Assembly (NCBI GenBank): GCA_021799405.1 | Contig: JAJZAL010000008.1 | Span: 1-58,463 of the forward strand | Direction of reading: 5' to 3' | DNA length: 58,463 nt | Source of the DNA: Acidobacteriota bacterium | GTDB taxonomy: Bacteria > Acidobacteriota > Terriglobia > Terriglobales > Acidobacteriaceae | Part shown: piece after piece, positions 17,588 through 27,907 of the stretch | How positions within the stretch are numbered: the stretch's first letter is position 1 | How the letters are laid out: each line of letters starts with the position of its first letter | Position numbers and translations under genes: made by a program | Notes under the pieces: model-generated | Seen by the model: the letters and a program-made list of their open reading frames with translations, nothing else | Told to the model about the DNA's origin: nothing | Databases searched by the model: none

Positions 17588-19549
17588 ATGCCGTTAATCG
17601 AACAATATGACGTCGCGGTCGTAGGAGCAGGCCACGCCGGCTGTGAAGCCGCCACTGCCGCTGCCCGCATGGGGCTGCGCACGGCGCTCTTCACGCTCAA
17701 CCTCGACCTTATTGCCCAGATGTCCTGCAATCCCGCCGTCGGCGGCATCGCCAAGGGCCATCTGGTTCGCGAGGTCGACGCTCTCGGTGGCATCATGGGC
17801 GAGGTTGCGGACGCCGTCGGCATCCAGTTCCGCCTGCTCAACACCTCGCGCGGTCCGGCTGTCTGGTCGCCTCGCGCTCAATGCGACAAGCAGCAGTACC
17901 GCCTCAAAATGCGCGAAATGCTCGAGTCGCAGCCGAATCTCTTCATCAAGCAGGCTGAAGTCGTCGACGTGGTGATCGAAGAGTCCCGCATCACCGGCAT
18001 CCGGCTTCGTGATGGCCGCGTGATTCATGCCGGAGCCACGGTCATCACCACCGGCACGTTCCTCAACGGGCTCATCCATTGCGGCGAACAACGTATTCCC
18101 GCAGGGCGCTCCGGCGAGCCGCCATCGGTTCTGCTGGGCGAATCTCTCAAACACCTTGGCCTGCGCGGCTGCCGCCTCAAAACCGGAACTCCGCCGCGCC
18201 TCGACGGCCGCACCATCGACTGGTCAAAGTTTGAAGAGCAGCCCGGCGACGCCGATCCTACGCCCTTCAGCTTCCGCACAAAGACGCTGCCGATGCGGCA
18301 AATCTCCTGTCACATCGCCTACACGACACCGGAAACCTTGCGGCTCATCCGCGAGAATGTGCATCGTTCGCCCATGTATTCCGGCCAGATCGAGGCCATC
18401 GGCCCACGCTACTGCCCTTCCATTGAAGACAAGGTAGTCAAGTTCCCGGACAAGGACCGCCACCAGTTCTTCCTCGAACCCGAAGGCCTCAACACGCACG
18501 AGGTTTACGTCAACGGCATGTCCACCTCGCTGCCCATGGACGTGCAATTCGCCATTGTCCGCTCCATTCCGGGCCTCGAGGAAGCGGAGATGCTGCGCCC
18601 CGGCTACGCCATCGAATACGACTCCATTGACCCCACCGAACTTGACCGCTCACTCCGCGTCAAGAAGTTCGAGGGGCTGTACCTGGCCGGGCAGATCAAT
18701 GGCACGAGCGGCTACGAGGAAGCAGCGTGCCAGGGCATCATGGCGGGCATCAATGCAGCTCTGCACGTGCGGAACGAGCAGCCCTTCACCCTCAACCGCA
18801 CCGAAGCGTACACCGGCATCCTCATCGATGACCTCATCTCCAAAGGCACCAACGAGCCTTACCGCATGTTCACCTCGCGCGCGGAGTTCCGCCTCCACCT
18901 GCGCATCGACAATGCGGATCGCCGCCTGACCCCCTATGGCCGCCGGCTTGGTCTCATTGACGACCAGGCATGGGCCGACTACGAATCCAAGCAGGCGCGC
19001 GCTGTGGCGCTGGAGAAGCTCCTCGCCACCAGGCGAATCAAGGAAGGCAGCTGCGCAGAGTCTGCCCTGGCAGCCGGAGGCGTCGCCGATACAGGCTCTA
19101 TCGCCGGCCAGAGCTACGCGCAACTCCTCAGGCGGCCTGAAGTCAAGATCGAGACGCTATGGCCGCCGATCCTCGAAGAAATTACCTCCGGAAGCGATGC
19201 CACACTGTTCACCTCATGGCTCAATCAACCGGAAAAGGCATCGGCCCCGCTGCCTGCGCACGTCCGTAACGAGCTCAAAACTGTCGAAACGGAAATCAAG
19301 TACGCGGGCTATCTTGACCAGCAGCGCAAGTCGATGGAGAAGCTCAAGAAGGCCGAATCGCGTGTCATCCCCGACTGGTTTGATTACCAGGCCGTCAGCG
19401 GCCTTTCGCGTGAAATGCAGGAAAAGCTCCTGCGCGTGCGCCCGCAAACCATCGGCCAGGCCAGCCGCATCCCCGGTGTCACCCCGGCTGCGCTTTCGCT
19501 CATCAACGTCTACATTGAAATTCAGGGCCGAAGGCTAGCCGGGAAGTAA
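17588..19549 (+). CDS. mnmG: MnmG (GidA), tRNA uridine-5-carboxymethylaminomethyl modification enzyme
   Basis: A 653-residue FAD protein that with MnmE modifies U34 of certain tRNAs. The FAD motif [10 protein letters not shown] is at residues 13-22, followed by [24 protein letters not shown], the [14 protein letters not shown] region and LKTGTPPRL; the C-terminal helical domain is complete. No clear ribosome site precedes the ATG; a taaaat box ends nine bases before it, which may indicate a very short leader. It is divergent from hisS. Confidence 0.97.
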   Translation: MPLIEQYDVAVVGAGHAGCEAATAAARMGLRTALFTLNLDLIAQMSCNPAVGGIAKGHLVREVDALGGIMGEVADAVGIQFRLLNTSRGPAVWSPRAQCDKQQYRLKMREMLESQPNLFIKQAEVVDVVIEESRITGIRLRDGRVIHAGATVITTGTFLNGLIHCGEQRIPAGRSGEPPSVLLGESLKHLGLRGCRLKTGTPPRLDGRTIDWSKFEEQPGDADPTPFSFRTKTLPMRQISCHIAYTTPETLRLIRENVHRSPMYSGQIEAIGPRYCPSIEDKVVKFPDKDRHQFFLEPEGLNTHEVYVNGMSTSLPMDVQFAIVRSIPGLEEAEMLRPGYAIEYDSIDPTELDRSLRVKKFEGLYLAGQINGTSGYEEAACQGIMAGINAALHVRNEQPFTLNRTEAYTGILIDDLISKGTNEPYRMFTSRAEFRLHLRIDNADRRLTPYGRRLGLIDDQAWADYESKQARAVALEKLLATRRIKEGSCAESALAAGGVADTGSIAGQSYAQLLRRPEVKIETLWPPILEEITSGSDATLFTSWLNQPEKASAPLPAHVRNELKTVETEIKYAGYLDQQRKSMEKLKKAESRVIPDWFDYQAVSGLSREMQEKLLRVRPQTIGQASRIPGVTPAALSLINVYIEIQGRRLAGK

Positions 19550-19688
19550 CTGCATTGATTACGCATTCTTCATGTTGTGAATTGCCGCCACCCCCTCCAT
19601 GGCGAGACTTCGCTAATCGCACCGGCGTCTAAAGAGTTGTAGCGCCAGGAAAGCCGATTGCGTTTTCGCTTTCTGGACGAGGTCGATA

Positions 19689-20699
19689 ATGCGCATCTCT
19701 CTACCGCTGCTTCTCGTCATTCCCTTCCTGTTTTGCACCTCCCATGCCTTTTCACAGGATGCCGCGGACCAGGCGTTGCAAGCCTCCCAGCAAGCAGCCC
19801 AGGAGGCGCAGCAGGCCAACATTCAGGCCATGCAAGCCTCTCAGCAGGCGGCCCAGGCGAATATGGCCGCTATGACACAGGCGCAGACAAACGCTGCGAG
19901 CTATAACGGAGACGATTGGACGCCGGCCCCGAAGTTCCTGCTGCGGCCCGGAACGTATCGCGCCGGCACGGTCATACGGCTACGTGACAGCGCCCCGGGA
20001 GCGGCCATTTATTACACGACCGATGGATGGACACCGACCCTTCGCTCTGCCCGCTACACCACACCGATCACGCTGAAGAATGATATGACCCTGCAGGCAA
20101 TTGCCGTCGCAAGCTATTGCCGTCCCAGCCTCGTTGTTGCCAAAACCTATAAAGTTCGTCGCAAAGTGGCGGGCCTGCTTTCCGCGGCGTCGGCCCCGTT
20201 GCCTGCTCCGAAGCCATTATCGGAATCCATCACGCTGCCAAACGGCACTCCGGTCAAACTCGCCTTTGCAAAAGAAGTCAGATCAAGCACGGCTCAGATT
20301 GGCGATCCTCTCCCACTGGTGCTGGCCAATGATCTCGTGATACACGGCTTTCTTGTGGCGCCCAAAGGAACGCCTGCCGATGGCCGCGTGACCGCTGTCA
20401 ACTCCAACGGTGCGTTGGGAAAACCCGGCGAGATCACGTTTCGCGTGACTGCGCTGGTTTTACCCGGTGCAAGAATTCCGCTGTCAGGTCAGGAAACAAA
20501 GGCGGGCTCCATCCCAGTCAAGACGATGCGTTCCCTGCTTTGGATTCCCGCCGTTGGCGTATCTTCTCTGTTGATCCACGGAAAGGAAGCGATCATTCCG
20601 TCGGGAGCGATCCTCACAGCTCATATTTCGCAAGCAAAAACCATCACTCCAGCAGAAACCAGACTTTCGCACTCGGCCAAGTCCGAATCTCCCGAATGA
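19689..20699 (+). CDS. Secreted protein with Ala/Gln-rich repeat and chitobiase-C-like domain
   Basis: A 336-residue exported protein. Residues 1-22 are a signal peptide. Residues of about 25-70 form an Ala/Gln-rich segment with repeats of QASQQAAQ and QANIQAMQ, likely helical or coiled. Next comes a domain like the C-terminal domain of chitobiase/beta-hexosaminidase, with GTVIRLRDSAPGAAIYYTTDG and WTPT. The last 120 residues are beta-rich and unassigned. This could be a cell-surface or periplasmic binding protein; no catalytic residues are evident. The ATG has gaggt five bases upstream. Confidence 0.7.
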   Translation: MRISLPLLLVIPFLFCTSHAFSQDAADQALQASQQAAQEAQQANIQAMQASQQAAQANMAAMTQAQTNAASYNGDDWTPAPKFLLRPGTYRAGTVIRLRDSAPGAAIYYTTDGWTPTLRSARYTTPITLKNDMTLQAIAVASYCRPSLVVAKTYKVRRKVAGLLSAASAPLPAPKPLSESITLPNGTPVKLAFAKEVRSSTAQIGDPLPLVLANDLVIHGFLVAPKGTPADGRVTAVNSNGALGKPGEITFRVTALVLPGARIPLSGQETKAGSIPVKTMRSLLWIPAVGVSSLLIHGKEAIIPSGAILTAHISQAKTITPAETRLSHSAKSESPE

Positions 20700-20800
20700 A
20701 GAGACTGTCCCGGTTCGGGAAATCCGCACAACAAGTCCTGCACCAACTCACGGCATCATCGGCGATAACCCAAAGTCGTGTTATTCTAAAGCTGCTGAGA

Positions 20801-20848
20801 ACCTGCCATCAGACGCAGGTGCCGTTCCGGTCCAGATCTGAACCGGAA
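20801..20848 (+). other. Two hairpins in the leader of the helicase gene
   Basis: acctgc/gcaggt (20801-20806, 20815-20820) and ttccggt/accggaa (20825-20831, 20842-20848) are back-to-back inverted repeats about 110 bases before the DEAD-box gene. Helicase leaders can be structured and temperature-responsive; here that is only a guess. Confidence 0.35.
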
Positions 20849-20958
20849 TCCTTTCCGGGCTCTCACGCCCCGTTTGTCTTCGCAATATTCCCGATTGAGC
20901 AAACAGATCACGTGAACACCTCACGGCTGCCAATCCAAAGAGAGCAGACCGCTTTTTC

Positions 20959-22236
20959 ATGCAATTTTCTGAATTGAATCTTTCTACCCACCTCAAGCAG
21001 CAGCTTGCCCGTAACCAGTTTGTAACTCCCACTCCAGTCCAGGCTGCGGCCATTCCGCCCGCAATGGATGGCAGGGACGTACTCGCCACAGCCGAAACCG
21101 GCACGGGCAAAACGCTCGGCTTTCTGCTGCCAGCCATGGAACGCCTGCTGGCTTCCAAAGGCAAGCACCCCGCGGTGTTGATTCTCACACCTACGCGCGA
21201 GCTGGCGCTTCAGGTGGAAAAGCAATATGCGCAGCTGGCCGGCAAGGCTCTGCCGCGTGCCGCATCGCTGATTGGCGGAGCCAGCGAAAATAATCAGATT
21301 CGCGACCTCCAGGCAGGCGCCCGGCTGATTGTCGCTACACCCGGACGCCTCGAAGACTTCCTCGAGCGCCGCCTCATTGACCTGTCCCGCATCGACGTTC
21401 TCGTCCTCGACGAGGCGGACCGCATGCTTGACATGGGCTTCATTCCGGCCGTTCGCCGCATTGTCGCAAAGCTCCCGAAAGAGCGCCAGACTCTGTGTTT
21501 TTCGGCCACCATCGACCCTGCCGTCGCACACCTGCTCAACGAAATTCTGCGCAACCCCATACGGCTGTCTTTCGGTTCGACTCAGCAAGCATCCAGCAGT
21601 GTTCGCCTCCTGGCCTATGAGGTCGATCCCGACCAGAAGGCCGCTCTGGTGCATCGCGTCGTCACCGAAGAGCAGGGGCAGTCTCTCGTATTCGTCGGAA
21701 CCAAGCGCCGTACCGAGCATGTGGCGCGCCGCCTGGGCAAAGCCGGAATCCCAGTGGCAATGATCCACGGCGATCGGTCACAGTCCCAACGCAATCGCGC
21801 CCTGGAGGACTTCCAGCGCGGGCGCGCCCGTGTACTTGTCGCAACCGACGTCGCCTCACGCGGCATTCATGTCGACAACATCGCACAGGTCATCAACTAC
21901 GACCTGCCCAAAATGACCGAAGACTTCATCCACCGCGCTGGCCGCACGGGGCGCGCCGGAAACACCGGCGTCGCTGCCACTTTCTACACACCCATCGAAC
22001 GCCGCGACTTCCTGCGCTTCGAGAAGGCACTCAATCGCAAGATTGAACGCGTCGTCATCGAGGGAGCAGGCAATCTGGATCGTGAAGAGCGTGGCCACGT
22101 GGTAACCACGGCGCCGGCACTGAAGGTTGCCTCCGTGAAGCCCGCAAAGCGACAGGGCAAGAGCAAAACTCCAGCTCCGCCTCAGCAGCGTGTTTACCTT
22201 GAGGGAGAACGGCTTCAGCGCTACGCAAACGGATGA
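20959..22236 (+). CDS. DEAD-box ATP-dependent RNA helicase (RhlE-like)
   Basis: A 425-residue DEAD-box helicase with all core motifs: Q motif TPTPVQ (Gln28), motif I AETGTGKT (Lys51), TPTRELALQ, TPGRL, motif II DEADRMLDMGF, motif III SAT, and motif VI HRAGRTGRAG. The C-terminus is short and basic (KPAKRQGKSKTP), useful for RNA binding. It unwinds RNA, likely in ribosome assembly or mRNA decay, and is often cold-induced. RhlE is the closest group by motif spelling, but the paralogue cannot be fixed from sequence alone. Confidence 0.92.
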   Translation: MQFSELNLSTHLKQQLARNQFVTPTPVQAAAIPPAMDGRDVLATAETGTGKTLGFLLPAMERLLASKGKHPAVLILTPTRELALQVEKQYAQLAGKALPRAASLIGGASENNQIRDLQAGARLIVATPGRLEDFLERRLIDLSRIDVLVLDEADRMLDMGFIPAVRRIVAKLPKERQTLCFSATIDPAVAHLLNEILRNPIRLSFGSTQQASSSVRLLAYEVDPDQKAALVHRVVTEEQGQSLVFVGTKRRTEHVARRLGKAGIPVAMIHGDRSQSQRNRALEDFQRGRARVLVATDVASRGIHVDNIAQVINYDLPKMTEDFIHRAGRTGRAGNTGVAATFYTPIERRDFLRFEKALNRKIERVVIEGAGNLDREERGHVVTTAPALKVASVKPAKRQGKSKTPAPPQQRVYLEGERLQRYANG

Positions 22237-22277
22237 CCTGGTTCCAGGCACCGGGTCTCTGGTTTTTTCTCAAGACT

Positions 22278-22313
22278 AGGAGCTGTCCCACTCCCGTGAG
22301 AGGGATGGCTCCT
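22278..22313. other. Inverted repeat downstream of the helicase gene
   Basis: aggagc (22278-22283) pairs with gctcct (22308-22313) with further internal tccc/ggga pairing. There is no T tract directly after it. It may end the helicase transcript or flank the tRNA. Confidence 0.35.
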
Positions 22314-22383
22314 CTCAAAATCTCTTCCAGATACAGTTACAATCGTCTTGCGTGACGGCCGCAGCTGCGGTTCGCCCCGGAGA

Positions 22384-22460
<77 letters not shown>

Positions 22461-22473
22461 ACCCGGTTTCCGC

Positions 22474-24090
22474 TTACGCGTCATTCCAACGCACATCCAG
22501 TAAGTCGAGCTCGCGCTCGACCTCCCGCAGGGTGCTATCGCGAATCGTGCCAGCAGCCCGCAGCCGCATCAACTCCTCGCGTTCGGCTTGGCGCAGGCTG
22601 TAGGCAATCTGCTGCATTGTCTGTTGACGTTCCCTCTGAGACGGCTCTTCCGTTGCTTTCTCCTCCGGTTCAAGATCCTGCAGGCGCTCCCTATAAAAAC
22701 GTTCCATGAGCTCGTATGCTGCCCGGTTCGTTTCCAGCTCGTCATCGCTCTCCCGAATCGAGTGCAGTCTCGCCAGACCAGCACGGACGATGGCGGCCTT
22801 TGCCTCAAGCGCCATCCTTCGAACACCCTCAGGTTCAGCCACTTTGAGCCGGCGGATCACCATCGGGAGAGAGAGCCCCTGGCCCACGAGCGTCACCAGG
22901 ATCACGGCGTAGGAGAAGAAGATGATCGCCTGCCGTTCCGGAAATGGCTGGCCAGCCGCAATGAAGCTTGGCAACGAGAGTGCCGCCGCCAGCGTGAGTA
23001 CCCCGCGCATCCCACTCCAGCTCACCACCGCGAGTACGCGGTTCGAAATATGTTCCACTTCTCGACGAAACAGACGGCTGCGAAGCACCTGGACGGCACG
23101 TGCTCCGGCAAAAACCCAGAAGAAACGCAAGGCAATCAGGAGCGCGCAGACCATGGCGGCGTGCAGCAGTTTCTGAGTCCAATTGGAGTCCTTCATGCCA
23201 TGCAGAATCAACGGAAGTTGCAGCCCGATCAGGATGAAGACCAGTCCATTGAAGCTGAAATCAATGGTGTCCCACACCGCTCTGGCTTCAAGCCGGGTCT
23301 GGGACGAAAAGGTTCTCGACTGCATACGCCCAAAGTACAGTCCGCAGGCCACCGTCGCCAGGACGCCGGAGCCGTGAAAGCTCTCGCCCAGGAGATAGGC
23401 AAAATACGGAGTTACGATACTCACGAGCAACTGCAACGCCACCGATCGCAGGCGTCTCTCGAAATGCTCGATCACTACCGCAACCAACAGGCCGGCGACA
23501 ACGCCCGCGACGATGAGCCACAAGAATTGGCCGATGCCTGCAAAAACAGTGGGAGTCGTGCCGGAAACCACCAATGCCGAAGTAAACTGCAGCGCGACCA
23601 GAGCCATCGCGTCGTTGATGAGGCTCTCGCCTTCGATAACCTGCAGGATGCGGTGCGGCAGCCCCACACGTCGCGCAACCGCGCCCACCGCGATTGGATC
23701 CGTCGTCGACACCACTGAGCCCAGCACCGCGCCTGCTCGCCAGTTGAAGCCAGGCACAATGAAATGCATCGCAGCGGCAACGCCGAATATGGTGAAAGCC
23801 ACCAGGCCAAGGCCCAGCATCAGGATGTGCGGCGCATTTGCCCGCAACTCGGTCCAGTCAATGCTGATCGTGCTGGCAAATAGCAGCGGCGGTAGGACCA
23901 CGAGGAAAATAAAGGAAGGGTCGATGGAGACCTTAGGAACCCATGGCAAGAAGCTGAGTGTCAAACCACCCAGCAGCAGAACGATGGGATAGGGTACGCG
24001 CAGCCGCTGCGCCAGTGCGGCCAGCAACGCGATCATCGCGGTCAGCAGCAACAGCGTCACTTCAGCTTCATGTATCCCAGATCCAAACAT
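22474..24090 (-). CDS. CPA1-family Na+/H+ antiporter
   Basis: A 538-residue membrane protein with about twelve hydrophobic helices in the first 420 residues, then a charged cytoplasmic tail of about 115 residues. Family motifs are LPPLLFAS, STTDPIAVGAV (the ion-binding Asp) and EGESLINDAMA, typical of CPA1 exchangers. It would exchange Na+ or K+ for H+ across the inner membrane. ATG at 24090 is preferred (AGAAAG upstream); a GTG at 24102 is also in frame. It converges on the tRNA gene and is divergent from the E2 gene. Confidence 0.9.
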   Translation of the reverse strand: MFGSGIHEAEVTLLLLTAMIALLAALAQRLRVPYPIVLLLGGLTLSFLPWVPKVSIDPSFIFLVVLPPLLFASTISIDWTELRANAPHILMLGLGLVAFTIFGVAAAMHFIVPGFNWRAGAVLGSVVSTTDPIAVGAVARRVGLPHRILQVIEGESLINDAMALVALQFTSALVVSGTTPTVFAGIGQFLWLIVAGVVAGLLVAVVIEHFERRLRSVALQLLVSIVTPYFAYLLGESFHGSGVLATVACGLYFGRMQSRTFSSQTRLEARAVWDTIDFSFNGLVFILIGLQLPLILHGMKDSNWTQKLLHAAMVCALLIALRFFWVFAGARAVQVLRSRLFRREVEHISNRVLAVVSWSGMRGVLTLAAALSLPSFIAAGQPFPERQAIIFFSYAVILVTLVGQGLSLPMVIRRLKVAEPEGVRRMALEAKAAIVRAGLARLHSIRESDDELETNRAAYELMERFYRERLQDLEPEEKATEEPSQRERQQTMQQIAYSLRQAEREELMRLRAAGTIRDSTLREVERELDLLDVRWNDA

Positions 24091-24270
24091 CTTTCTGCAC
24101 ACTCAGATGCGGAATTTGCTCAACTCCCACGCGAGGCCTGCCATGCAGTAAACTGATTCGTTTGGCAGTCACGCGCAGCAGAAAATCAGGCGGCGCCCCG
24201 GCCTCGTAAGCATCACATTTATAATCAAGTTTCTCACGGCTTCCAGCCAGCACCTCGGAAAGGAACATGC

Positions 24271-25881
24271 ATGCCGACCGACGTAGTCATGCCCCAGATG
24301 GGCGAATCGATCTTTGAAGGCACCATTACCAAATGGCTGAAAAAGCCGGGCGAGAGCATCCAACGCGATGAGCCGCTGTTCGAGATCTCGACCGACAAGG
24401 TCGACGCCGAAATTCCTTCGCCAGTTTCGGGCACGGTCGCCGAAATCAAAGTCCCCGAGGGAACGACCGTCCAGATCAACACGGTCGTCGCCACGATCAA
24501 CGAAGAAGGCGCAGCAGCAAAAGCTCCTGCGGCGCCCGCCGAGCCCGCTGCGGCCCCCGCATCCACCGAGAATAAACCTGCACCAGCAACGCCGGCACCC
24601 GGCAATGGCGAACGGCACGAAGTCGTCATGCCCCAGATGGGCGAATCGATTTTCGAAGGCACGATCACCAAGTGGCTCAAGCAGGTGGGTGACAAGGTCG
24701 AGCGCGACGAACCGATCTTTGAGATTTCCACCGACAAAGTCGACGCGGAGATTCCCTCTCCTGTATCCGGAACCCTGACCGAAATCAAGGTTCCGGCCGG
24801 CAACACAGTGCAGATCAACACAGTAGTAGCCGTCATCGGCGGAACTGCGGGAGCCCCCGCAGCGGCCGCTGCCGCCGCACCCGCGCCCCCCGCTCCGGCG
24901 CCAACTCCAGCACCGGCAGAGGAAGAAGTATACGAAGGTGCTGAGGGCGTCCGTTCCTCGCCGCTGGTTCGCAAAATGGCTCGAGAGCACAACGTGGACC
25001 TGCGCAAGGTTTCCGGTACAGGCGCTGGTGGACGCATCACAAAAGACGATCTGCAGGCTTATCTGGCCGGCAAGCCCGCACCAGCGGCAGTTGCGGCCGC
25101 GGCTCCAACAGCGCCCGCACCAGCGGCGCCGGCAGCTCGCGCAACTGCCCCGACACCTGCCGTTGCGACTCCGCAACCCGGTGAACTGGTGCCGATGTCG
25201 AAGATGCGCTCCATCATCGCGCAGCGCATGGTTGACTCTAAACACACTAACGCTCATGTGCACACGGTCTTCAAGGTGGACTTCACGCGTATCGTCAAGC
25301 TACGCGAAAAGGAGAAGAACAAGTACGAGCAGCGCAATGGCGTCAAGCTCACCTATATGCCGTTCATCACGCGGGCGGCGATTGCAACCCTGCGCAAATT
25401 GCCCATCGTGAACGCTCAGATTGAGGGCGACGCAATCCGCTACCCCGCCAACATCAACGTTGGCATCGCGGTGGCTCTGGACTGGGGTCTGATTGTGCCT
25501 GTTATCAAGCAGGCCGAAGAGAAGAGCTTCCTGGGCATTGCACGCAGCATCGCCGATCTGGCCGAGCGCGCGCGCACCAAAAAGCTGAAGCCCGACGAAG
25601 TTGGCTCCGGCACCTTCACCATCACCAACCCCGGCATCTTTGGCGAGCAGTTCGGCACCCCCATCATCAACCAGCCGGAAAGCGCCATCCTCGGCGTCGG
25701 CGGCCTCTTCAAGGAGCCTGCCGTCATCACCGACAAGGACGGCACCGACTCAATCGCCATCCGCCATATGATCCACCTGACGCTTGGCTTTGATCACCGC
25801 ATCATTGACGGCGCTGACGCGGGCAAATTCATGGCGGAGATGAAGAAATATCTCGAAAATTGGAACGAGGACATCGGGTAA
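24271..25881 (+). CDS. Dihydrolipoamide acyltransferase (E2) with two lipoyl domains
   Basis: A 536-residue E2 subunit of a 2-oxoacid dehydrogenase complex. Two lipoyl domains carry STDKVDAEIP with the lipoylated Lys at about 43 and 156; the two are near-identical, showing a recent internal duplication. Ala/Pro-rich linkers follow, then an E3/E1-binding domain (about 227-265) and the catalytic domain with FDHRIIDG (His509, Asp513). Substrate type (2-oxoglutarate, branched-chain or pyruvate) is not clear; no E1 or E3 gene is adjacent. The ATG has GGAAAGGAA upstream. Confidence 0.9.
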   Translation: MPTDVVMPQMGESIFEGTITKWLKKPGESIQRDEPLFEISTDKVDAEIPSPVSGTVAEIKVPEGTTVQINTVVATINEEGAAAKAPAAPAEPAAAPASTENKPAPATPAPGNGERHEVVMPQMGESIFEGTITKWLKQVGDKVERDEPIFEISTDKVDAEIPSPVSGTLTEIKVPAGNTVQINTVVAVIGGTAGAPAAAAAAAPAPPAPAPTPAPAEEEVYEGAEGVRSSPLVRKMAREHNVDLRKVSGTGAGGRITKDDLQAYLAGKPAPAAVAAAAPTAPAPAAPAARATAPTPAVATPQPGELVPMSKMRSIIAQRMVDSKHTNAHVHTVFKVDFTRIVKLREKEKNKYEQRNGVKLTYMPFITRAAIATLRKLPIVNAQIEGDAIRYPANINVGIAVALDWGLIVPVIKQAEEKSFLGIARSIADLAERARTKKLKPDEVGSGTFTITNPGIFGEQFGTPIINQPESAILGVGGLFKEPAVITDKDGTDSIAIRHMIHLTLGFDHRIIDGADAGKFMAEMKKYLENWNEDIG

Positions 25882-25910
25882 GCTCCGGAAATTCTCCAAT
25901 TCCAACAAGA

Positions 25911-25950
25911 CGAAAGGCCGGCATCCGATCCCGGAGGCTGGCCTTTTCCA
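25911..25950 (+). terminator. Rho-independent terminator after the E2 gene
   Basis: aaaggccggc (25913-25922) pairs with gctggccttt (25937-25946) and tt follows. Read on the other strand the A run could also serve purK, which converges here. Confidence 0.65.
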
Positions 25951-25960
25951 TTTCCAACAT

Positions 25961-27136
25961 TTATTGCTGCCGTTTCAGTCGCTCTTCTGCCTCTTGCACT
26001 CGCGCCACCGCCTCTTCGCTGGTAGCACCTACTGCGGAAAGATGCCCCATTTTCCGGCCTTTTCGCGCGGTGTGTTTCTCGTAAAGATGCAGGCGAACCC
26101 CCGGCACGCCAAGCGCCAGATCAAAGCGGGGCACGCGATGGTTGCCCGCCGCATCCAGCCACAGATCACCCAGCAGATTTACGATTGCCGCAGGCTGTAC
26201 GACTGAAACATCTCCCAGAGGCAAGTCACAAACAGCTCGAATTCCCTGCTCGAACTGACTGGTGACACAGGCTCGCTCGCTTGCGTGATAGCTGTTATGC
26301 GGGCGCGGTGCCAGTTCGTTCACCAGCAGTTTTCCATCCGTCGTTACGAACATTTCAATCGCCAGCAATCCTTCCAGCGTGAATTGTCCCCCTATAGCAC
26401 AGGCAAGCTCCTGGGCCTGCCTCTCAAGATCAGGATCGATCCCCGCGGGAATCACGCTCCAGGCAAGGATCTGGTGCACGTGATGGTTACGCGCCGTGGG
26501 AAAGCTGCGTGTCTCCCCGCTTGGGCTGCGCGCAACCATCACCGACACTTCGCAGTCCAGATCAATGGCTTTTTCAACCACCACTGGTTTGCTGCCAAGC
26601 AGATGCCACGCATCCGCCGCCTGCTCTTCCAATGTGGCCTCTGCCGCTGTAAAACCAACCTTGACCTGCCCGCGGCCGTCGTATCCTCCTTGCGCGGCCT
26701 TCACAAAGCACCTGCCCCCCAGCGCCAGCAGTGCTTGTGCAAGTTCCTTCGCGGAAGTTGCAGCCCGGTAATCGCCAACCGGAAATCCGTGATCCCGCAG
26801 CCAGTTCTTCTGCAAAATACGGTCTTGAATGATCCCCAGCATCGCCGCCCCCGGTCTCACCGGGGCGTACTTCGCCGCAGCCTCCAGACAAGCCAGCGAA
26901 AGTTGCTCGATTTCCAGCGTCACTACGTCGGACCCGCGCGCCAGGTCGCCCGCAGCATGTGCGTCGTTCCACTGGCCTTCGAAGCAGGCATCCACCACAA
27001 AGCGCGCTGGACACGAGGGGTCCGGGTCCATCACCTGTACGCGATACCCAAACGACCGCGCGGACATGGCCATCATCCGGCCAAGCTGTCCGCCGCCCAA
27101 AATGCCGATCGTTGAACCGGGAAGAATCGCACTCAT
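25961..27136 (-). CDS. purK: PurK, 5-(carboxyamino)imidazole ribonucleotide synthase
   Basis: A 391-residue ATP-grasp enzyme that converts AIR, ATP and bicarbonate to N5-CAIR in purine synthesis. The N-terminal domain has [12 protein letters not shown]; the ATP-grasp region has [13 protein letters not shown], and the metal site lies in [25 protein letters not shown]. The ATG at 27136 overlaps the purE stop as ATGA, so the two are coupled; more upstream in-frame residues lie inside purE and are rejected. Confidence 0.96.
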   Translation of the reverse strand: MSAILPGSTIGILGGGQLGRMMAMSARSFGYRVQVMDPDPSCPARFVVDACFEGQWNDAHAAGDLARGSDVVTLEIEQLSLACLEAAAKYAPVRPGAAMLGIIQDRILQKNWLRDHGFPVGDYRAATSAKELAQALLALGGRCFVKAAQGGYDGRGQVKVGFTAAEATLEEQAADAWHLLGSKPVVVEKAIDLDCEVSVMVARSPSGETRSFPTARNHHVHQILAWSVIPAGIDPDLERQAQELACAIGGQFTLEGLLAIEMFVTTDGKLLVNELAPRPHNSYHASERACVTSQFEQGIRAVCDLPLGDVSVVQPAAIVNLLGDLWLDAAGNHRVPRFDLALGVPGVRLHLYEKHTARKGRKMGHLSAVGATSEEAVARVQEAEERLKRQQ

Positions 27137-27648
27137 GCGTGGGGCTCCCGGAACTGCAAAACCGGCAACTCCATCGCCAGCACTTCTTCGCGCCTTGCCT
27201 CTCGCCACTTTTTCAGACGGATGCGCAACCCCGGATCCGTGGTAGCAAGCATCTCCGCTGCAAGCAAAGCGGCGTTCGCGGCTCCAGGCTTGCCGATAGC
27301 CAGCGTCCCCACCGGAACGCCCTTTGGCATCTGGACAATTGAGAGCAGCGAATCGATTCCCTGCAGCGCGGTGGCCGGTACCGGTACACCCAGCACCGGC
27401 ACCAGCGTTTTTGCCGCGAGCATGCCCGGCAGATGCGCCGCGCCTCCGGCGCCTGCGATAATCGCGCGCAACCCGCGTTCTTCCGCCTGCTCTGCGTACG
27501 CAAAAAGCAGGTCAGGCGTACGATGCGCGGAAACCACGCGCGCCTCATGCGCGATACCCAATTCGGTGAGGATTTCTACCGCCGGAGCGAGCACTTCGAA
27601 ATCGCTCCGGGAGCCCATGACGATACCGACCAGCGGACTGTCTGCCAT
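27133..27648 (-). CDS. purE: PurE, N5-carboxyaminoimidazole ribonucleotide mutase (class I)
   Basis: A 171-residue class I PurE that moves the carboxylate of N5-CAIR to carbon 4. The signature GSRSD is at residues 12-16, SAHRTP at 40-45 and [11 protein letters not shown] near residue 65. A partner PurK follows, as expected for class I. No ribosome site precedes the ATG, but a perfect TATAAT ends eight bases before it. The start is 24 bases after the end of the phage-type block on the same strand. Confidence 0.96.
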   Translation of the reverse strand: MADSPLVGIVMGSRSDFEVLAPAVEILTELGIAHEARVVSAHRTPDLLFAYAEQAEERGLRAIIAGAGGAAHLPGMLAAKTLVPVLGVPVPATALQGIDSLLSIVQMPKGVPVGTLAIGKPGAANAALLAAEMLATTDPGLRIRLKKWREARREEVLAMELPVLQFREPHA

Positions 27649-27656
27649 AACAGCCG

Positions 27657-27662
27657 ATTATA
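27657..27662 (-). promoter_or_regulatory. Candidate -10 box (TATAAT) for purEK
   Basis: A perfect minus-strand TATAAT lies eight bases before the purE ATG. The matching -35 region is poor. If used, the mRNA would be leaderless or nearly so. Confidence 0.45.
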
Positions 27663-27672
27663 TCGGGAGTCG

Positions 27673-27903
27673 TCATCGATGCTGGAGAAACTCAATCACC
27701 ATCTGAATTGCCGTAAAAACCCCCGCGGCAGCCAGCAGAAATCCCTTGGCCCGCTGGAAGTCCTGTTCATGAGCGCTGACACGGCGCTCGATCGCCGCAA
27801 TCCGCCCGGTTTCGCCGTCACCGTAAAGCGCAGCCATCTGGTGTTTTAACACGGAGAGATCTGCCAGCACCTGTGCTTCAAATTCAGTCATGAAGGAACT
27901 CAT
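27673..27903 (-). CDS. Small coiled-coil membrane protein, holin/XhlA-like
   Basis: A 76-residue protein with a charged, helical N-terminal half (IAAIERRVSAHEQDFQR) and one C-terminal hydrophobic segment (AKGFLLAAAGVFTAIQMVIEF). This architecture resembles phage XhlA-type membrane proteins and other small lysis-accessory proteins, but there is no diagnostic motif. It is the last gene of the phage-type block, four bases after the stop of the 770-residue protein. An in-frame ATG at 27891 is the alternative start. No endolysin lies beside it, so a lysis role is only an inference. Confidence 0.55.
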   Translation of the reverse strand: MSSFMTEFEAQVLADLSVLKHQMAALYGDGETGRIAAIERRVSAHEQDFQRAKGFLLAAAGVFTAIQMVIEFLQHR

Positions 27904-27907
27904 TTTT

